From assembly GCF_044891285.1 (NCBI RefSeq), contig NZ_JAUIYO010000013.1, positions 9,329 to 73,328 of the forward strand: a DNA stretch of 64,000 bases, read 5' to 3'. Below, piece after piece: positions 60,417 to 64,000 of the stretch; positions within the stretch are counted from its first letter, which is position 1, and each line of letters begins with the position of its first letter. Origin of the DNA: Pseudobacillus lumedeiriae. GTDB lineage: Bacteria; Bacillota; Bacilli; Bacillales; Domibacillaceae. A program made the position numbers and the translations under genes. The notes under the pieces were generated by a model. It worked only from the letters and a program-made list of their open reading frames with translations. It did not search any database and was not told where the DNA came from.

Positions 60417-60550
60417 GCGTTAAACTTACCGGTTGATTTCCGCTGCAGGCACTCGCTTTCCGCGGGCGGTCCGGGAGCCTCCTCGCCGCTATTGCTCCTT
60501 CTGCCCCATCAACAAAGCGGGAAAACCAACACTAGTCATTAACAAGGCCT
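60417..60550 (+). repeat. Bacillaceae repeat, copy 6
   Basis: GTTAAACTTACCGGTTGATT through GCAGGCACTCGCTTTCCGCG and the GCGGTCCGGGAGCCTCCTCG core to CAACACTAGTCATTAAC. The right half of the core is deleted relative to the copy at 29127. Confidence 0.75.
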
Positions 60551-60562
60551 ATTTTTTAACAA

Positions 60563-60611
60563 AAAAACAGTCTTAACAATCAGTTATTCGCCGATTGTTA
60601 AGACTGTTTAA
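60563..60611 (-). terminator. Rho-independent terminator
   Basis: AAACAGTCTTAACAATC and GATTGTTAAGACTGTTT form a 17-bp stem, and on the minus strand a run of seven T follows. It terminates the glutamate dehydrogenase operon. Confidence 0.9.
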
Positions 60612-60686
60612 TAAAAATGAATGATTAGTCATTCTTTTTCCTGTCTTTAAAAAAAGCAGTGACTCAGCCGCTTGTAAATGACTCGA

Positions 60687-60839
60687 TTACGCCTCTACTA
60701 AACAAAGATCATTAAAATACACTACTTCAGTAAGTATTTTATACCCTGCCATTTTCTCAAATGCCCCTCTGGCTTCTTGTTCAGTATCATACTCAAATAA
60801 TTTCACGTTACTTTTAGAATGAACGGTAATGACCCACAT
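60687..60839 (-). CDS. Small conserved protein, 50 residues
   Basis: Begins MWVITVHSKSNVKLFEYDTE and ends with a beta-strand-like TEVVYFNDLCLVEA. I do not recognise a named family; it has the look of a compact beta-alpha-beta domain. ATG 60839 was chosen because GGAGGAG lies seven bases upstream; the longer ORF from 60887 has no such site. It is 58 bp downstream of glutamate dehydrogenase and upstream of a strong terminator, so it is most likely co-transcribed. Confidence 0.65.
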   Translation of the reverse strand: MWVITVHSKSNVKLFEYDTEQEARGAFEKMAGYKILTEVVYFNDLCLVEA

Positions 60840-60897
60840 AGACAGTCTCCTCCAATCCACAGGTTCTTTTTTAGCCTTTTTGTACACTATTTTGACC

Positions 60898-62190
60898 TCA
60901 CGCCCAGCCTCGGTATCGTGAAGCCTCGGCTGTTTTTCTTATGCCTGCCATATAAGCTGCTAAACGCATATCTACTTGACGCGTCTGAGCTATTTGATAT
61001 ATCTTTTCGAATGAATCGACCATGGCTGTTTGTAATTTCTCTGCTACTTCTTCTTCTGACCAATAGTACCCCTGGTTATTTTGCACCCATTCAAAATAGG
61101 AAACGGTCACACCGCCGGCACTTGCAAGTATATCTGGTACGAGCAGAACCCCTTTTTCATGCAAGATTTTTGTCGCTTCAAGAGTCGTAGGTCCGTTGGC
61201 CGCTTCTACTACGATAGACGCTTGAATACGGTCCGCATTTTCTTTCGTAATTTGATTAGCAATCGCTGCCGGCACGAGAATATCACACTCTTTTTCAAGC
61301 AGTTCTTGGTTCGTTATGACATCTGTAAACAAATTAGTTACCGTTCCAAAACTGTCTCTTCGTTCTAGTAAATAGTTGATATCAAGTCCTTCAGGATTAT
61401 AAAGGGCCCCGTAAGCATCTGAAATACCAATGACTTTCGCTCCTGCTTCGTGAACAAATTTAGCTAGGAAGCTCCCTGCATTTCCAAACCCTTGAATAAT
61501 GATTCGAGCGCCTTTCAGTTCTCTTCCTCGCTTCTTTACTGCCTCTTCAATACAAATCGTCACACCGCGCGCAGTTGCCGTTTCGCGCCCTTTAGATCCC
61601 CCGAGAACGATCGGTTTTCCCGTAATAAATCCAGGAGAATCGAATTCCCGAATACAGCTGTATTCATCCACCATCCACGCCATGATCTGAGCATCCGTAT
61701 ATACATCAGGTGCCGGAATATCTTTTGTCGGGCCCACAATTTGACTGATAGCGCGCACATATCCGCGGCTTAGTCTCTCTATTTCTCCTGCAGACATCGT
61801 TCTCGGATCGCAGATGACGCCTCCTTTTCCTCCGCCGTAAGGAAGATCAGCAATGCCGCACTTTAAACTCATCCAAATAGCAAGTGCTTTTACTTCTTCG
61901 TCCGTCACTTCAGGGTGGAAACGAACTCCTCCTTTTGTTGGACCAACGGCATCGTTATGCTGCGAACGAAAACCAGTAAATACTTGAACAGAACCATCAT
62001 CCATTCGAACTGGAATACGCACAGTCAAATTTCTGATGGGTTCCTTTAATAGTTCATACATATCCTCGTTATACCCGAGCTTGTGGAGTGCTTCTTTAAT
62101 GACGAGCTGGGTAGAGTGTAACAACTCTGCCTTTTCGCTCCTCTTTTTATCTAAAATCTGTTCCTCTTTCTCCGAAACTGCTGCTATCAA
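60898..62190 (-). CDS. gudB: NAD-specific glutamate dehydrogenase
   Basis: Oxidatively deaminates glutamate to 2-oxoglutarate. The 430-residue protein has the active-site GGVRFHPEVTDEEVKALAIW and PYGGGKGGV with catalytic Lys, PAPDVYTDA, and the Rossmann motif QGFGNAGSF. RocG and GudB cannot be told apart from this alone; the symbol is a best guess. It lies next to hutI/hutU, so glutamate from histidine would be its substrate. Its reverse-facing neighbours are the palindrome 62307-62430 and hutI. Confidence 0.93.
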   Translation of the reverse strand: MIAAVSEKEEQILDKKRSEKAELLHSTQLVIKEALHKLGYNEDMYELLKEPIRNLTVRIPVRMDDGSVQVFTGFRSQHNDAVGPTKGGVRFHPEVTDEEVKALAIWMSLKCGIADLPYGGGKGGVICDPRTMSAGEIERLSRGYVRAISQIVGPTKDIPAPDVYTDAQIMAWMVDEYSCIREFDSPGFITGKPIVLGGSKGRETATARGVTICIEEAVKKRGRELKGARIIIQGFGNAGSFLAKFVHEAGAKVIGISDAYGALYNPEGLDINYLLERRDSFGTVTNLFTDVITNQELLEKECDILVPAAIANQITKENADRIQASIVVEAANGPTTLEATKILHEKGVLLVPDILASAGGVTVSYFEWVQNNQGYYWSEEEVAEKLQTAMVDSFEKIYQIAQTRQVDMRLAAYMAGIRKTAEASRYRGWA

Positions 62191-62306
62191 TTTTTACACC
62201 TCTTACTGTTTTTAATGTATTTCCTTTATCCCTTGCTTCATCGGCGTACACAATCAACGCACTAAAGAGATAAATCAGAAATAGCTATACTATTCTAAAA
62301 AATAAT

Positions 62307-62430
62307 GAAGAGGTTGACTCAAACAGGTCTGACCCTACTCCTAATATACTGTCTATAGCGGATGTCAATCATTCGAATACACAATATATGGTTGTAGGGT
62401 CTGACACTATAGTTTTGAGTCAGCCTCTTT
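62307..62430. repeat. GACTCAA palindrome, copy 4
   Basis: The outer arms GAAGAGGTTGACTCAAA and TTTTGAGTCAGCCTCTTT and inner arms GGTCTGACCCTAC and GTAGGGTCTGAC fold into one ~124-nt hairpin with an ATATACTG/CAATATAT centre. It lies between hutI and glutamate dehydrogenase and may terminate hutUI. Confidence 0.8.
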
Positions 62431-62469
62431 ATAACTACGAATAGATAAAACTTTATTTATACTTTAACC

Positions 62470-63777
62470 TCAAGAACGTTCTAAGACCATTCCGGCGTTT
62501 GCCGCCGCTAACTCATCTGATGCTACTACTTGGATGCCTTTTTTCCATACAGAATTGACGTGGTTCACGCCAAATAAGTATTGCAGTTCTTGATACGTCT
62601 TCACATTCCATAACACAACGTCCGCTTGTTTGCCGACTTCTAATGAACCGACTTGCTGTTCACGGTTAATGGCACAAGCCGCATTGTATGTGGCAGCTGT
62701 TAATGCTTCTGCCGGCGTCATTCTCATGGAGATACAAGCTAAGTTCATGACGAGCGGCATAGAAGTTGTTGGCGATGATCCTGGGTTACAGTCTGTAGAG
62801 ATGGCTACAGGAACGCCCGCATCAATCATTTGTCTTCCTTTCGCTGCTTCTTCGCGCAAGTAAAGAGCCGTTGCTGGAAGAAGACAAGCAATCGTGCCTG
62901 CTTTCGCCATCGCTTCAATGCCTTCATCTGACGCTTTCAATAAATGCTCAGCTGAAACCGCTCCTACTTTCGCAGCGAGTTCTGCCCCGCCGTATGGCGC
63001 AATTTCATCCGCGTGAATTTTAGGGATTAATCCGTGCTTTTTCCCTGCTTCTAACACCCGCTCCGATTGTTCAGGTGTAAACACATCTTTTTCACAGAAC
63101 ACATCGTTGAACTCTGCCAGTTTTTCTTCTGCGACAACTGGAAGCATGTCATTGATTAAATGATCAACGAATTCATCCTCGCGTCCTTTGTAATCCGTCG
63201 GAACCGCGTGGGCACCCATGAATGTCGGCACGATGTCCATCAAGTGTTTCTCTTTTAGCTTCTTCATGACACGCAGCTGCTTCAGCTCCGTTTCCATGTT
63301 CATGCCGTAGCCGCTTTTTCCTTCGATCGTCGTCACACCATGAGTGAAAAAGGAATCCAGGCGTCGAATCGTTTGTTCGATCAATTCCTCTTCGCTTGCC
63401 TCACGTGTCATGCGGGTAGTCGCATGAATGCCTCCACCCGCGTTCATAATGTCCATATATGTTGCACCTTCCAGGCGCATTTCAAATTCACGTGCACGGC
63501 TTCCGCCAAATACAACATGCGTATGAGGATCTACCAGTCCTGGTGTCACTAAGTGGCCAGCCGCATCTACGACTTCTGCTTCTTTCACTTTGTCGCCATA
63601 GAGCTTTTCGATTTCTTCCGTTGTACCGACCGCTTGGATAATACCATCTTCAATCCATAGGCTTCCGTCTTCAATCAGCCCAAGCTCTGACATCGCCTCT
63701 TTGGATCGTGCTCCTTTAACGTCTGATGCCAGTGTAGCGAGCTGTGCCGCATGTTTGATCCAGATTGGTTTTGTCAT
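62470..63777 (-). CDS. hutI: Imidazolonepropionase
   Basis: Opens the ring of 4-imidazolone-5-propanoate to N-formimino-L-glutamate, the third step of histidine degradation. It is a 435-residue amidohydrolase; metal ligands are in DPHTHVVFGG, HADEI and the late STDCNPGSSPT. The ATG overlaps the hutU stop by one base (TAATG) with GAGAGGG upstream, so it is translationally coupled to hutU. No hutG (formiminoglutamase) follows; it must be elsewhere. Confidence 0.95.
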   Translation of the reverse strand: MTKPIWIKHAAQLATLASDVKGARSKEAMSELGLIEDGSLWIEDGIIQAVGTTEEIEKLYGDKVKEAEVVDAAGHLVTPGLVDPHTHVVFGGSRAREFEMRLEGATYMDIMNAGGGIHATTRMTREASEEELIEQTIRRLDSFFTHGVTTIEGKSGYGMNMETELKQLRVMKKLKEKHLMDIVPTFMGAHAVPTDYKGREDEFVDHLINDMLPVVAEEKLAEFNDVFCEKDVFTPEQSERVLEAGKKHGLIPKIHADEIAPYGGAELAAKVGAVSAEHLLKASDEGIEAMAKAGTIACLLPATALYLREEAAKGRQMIDAGVPVAISTDCNPGSSPTTSMPLVMNLACISMRMTPAEALTAATYNAACAINREQQVGSLEVGKQADVVLWNVKTYQELQYLFGVNHVNSVWKKGIQVVASDELAAANAGMVLERS

Positions 63778-64000
63778 TATTGTCCCTCTCTTTCAAGCAT
63801 TGGCATGTTGATGCCTTTTTCACGTGCTGTTTTCTTCGCAAGATCATAACCAGCATCTGCGTGACGGACAACCCCCATGCCTGGGTCTGTTGTTAATACG
63901 CGCTCGATGCGTGCTTCTGCTTCTTTCGTTCCGTCTGCCACGATGACCACGCCTGAGTGCTGGGAGTAACCCATTCCTACGCCGCCGCCATGGTGAAGAG
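63777..64000 (-). CDS. hutU: Urocanate hydratase, C-terminal fragment
   Basis: The last ~74 codons of urocanase, open at the right edge. The frame reads LHHGGGVGMGYSQHSGVVIV then ADGT, the characteristic urocanase C-terminal NAD-domain signature, and ends MLEREGQ-stop. It converts urocanate to imidazolonepropionate, directly before HutI. The upstream part lies outside the window. Confidence 0.93.
   Translation of the reverse strand, partial: LHHGGGVGMGYSQHSGVVIVADGTKEAEARIERVLTTDPGMGVVRHADAGYDLAKKTAREKGINMPMLEREGQ

Noticed and set aside
1..64000. CRISPR array, tRNA/rRNA genes, prophage or insertion-sequence transposase
   Set aside because: No regularly spaced direct repeats, no clover-leaf or rRNA signatures and no transposase or integrase ORF were seen.

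Overview
The window is from a low-GC, spore-forming Bacillaceae chromosome. Supporting signs are strong AGGAGG-type ribosome binding sites with frequent GTG/TTG starts, a ComK homologue, a Spo0E-like small protein, an LCP cell-wall protein, a split gcvPA/gcvPB, and the GC-rich dispersed repeat common in Bacillaceae. I saw no rRNA, tRNA, CRISPR array, prophage or transposase. Species was not determined. The monomeric sarcosine oxidase looks very close to the one I remember from Bacillus sp. B-0618.

Layout. 1-13.8 kb: housekeeping and envelope genes (zinc-ribbon/YARHG protein, amidase, hydroxyacid dehydrogenase, shikimate kinase, LCP protein, an SLH protein with a dead-looking beta-lactamase fold, ComK, a tyrosine phosphatase, LysM-M14 endopeptidase, deacetylase, HAD phosphatase). 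13.8-19.6 kb: a cyclase, then zwf-pgi-gndA divergent from an hxlR regulator. 20-29 kb: creatininase, MHS transporter, PucR regulator, MFS transporter, M20 hydrolase and LysR regulator. 29.3-36.8 kb: an operon glyA-sdaAB-sdaAA-gcvT-gcvPA-gcvPB behind a tandem glycine riboswitch. 37-40 kb: soxA, creatinase and an EutQ-like cupin. 40.4-43.3 kb: trxB, trxA and an AllD-like dehydrogenase. 43.7-45.7 kb: a second hxlR and hxlA-hxlB. 46-50.6 kb: an N-succinylamino-acid racemase pathway and a YuiF-like permease. 51-60 kb: two related hydroxyacid dehydrogenases, a receiver-AraC regulator, a decaying tandem array of di-iron-like genes, hutH and a HisC-like aminotransferase. 60-64 kb: a Spo0E-like gene, glutamate dehydrogenase, hutI and the end of hutU.

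How the genes fit together. The central 26 kb reads as one catabolic programme. Creatininase and creatinase convert creatinine to sarcosine plus urea. Sarcosine oxidase gives glycine, formaldehyde and H2O2. Glycine induces its own disposal operon through the riboswitch (GCV system, GlyA, SdaA to pyruvate). Formaldehyde enters HxlA-HxlB, and the linked zwf-pgi-gndA genes complete a dissimilatory ribulose-monophosphate cycle to CO2. A shared 37-38 bp element lies upstream of both hxlR genes (one copy also facing zwf) and of hxlA, which suggests a formaldehyde regulon. A PerR-like box precedes trxA. Enzyme assignments rest on motifs and remembered family sequences; the regulatory links are inference.
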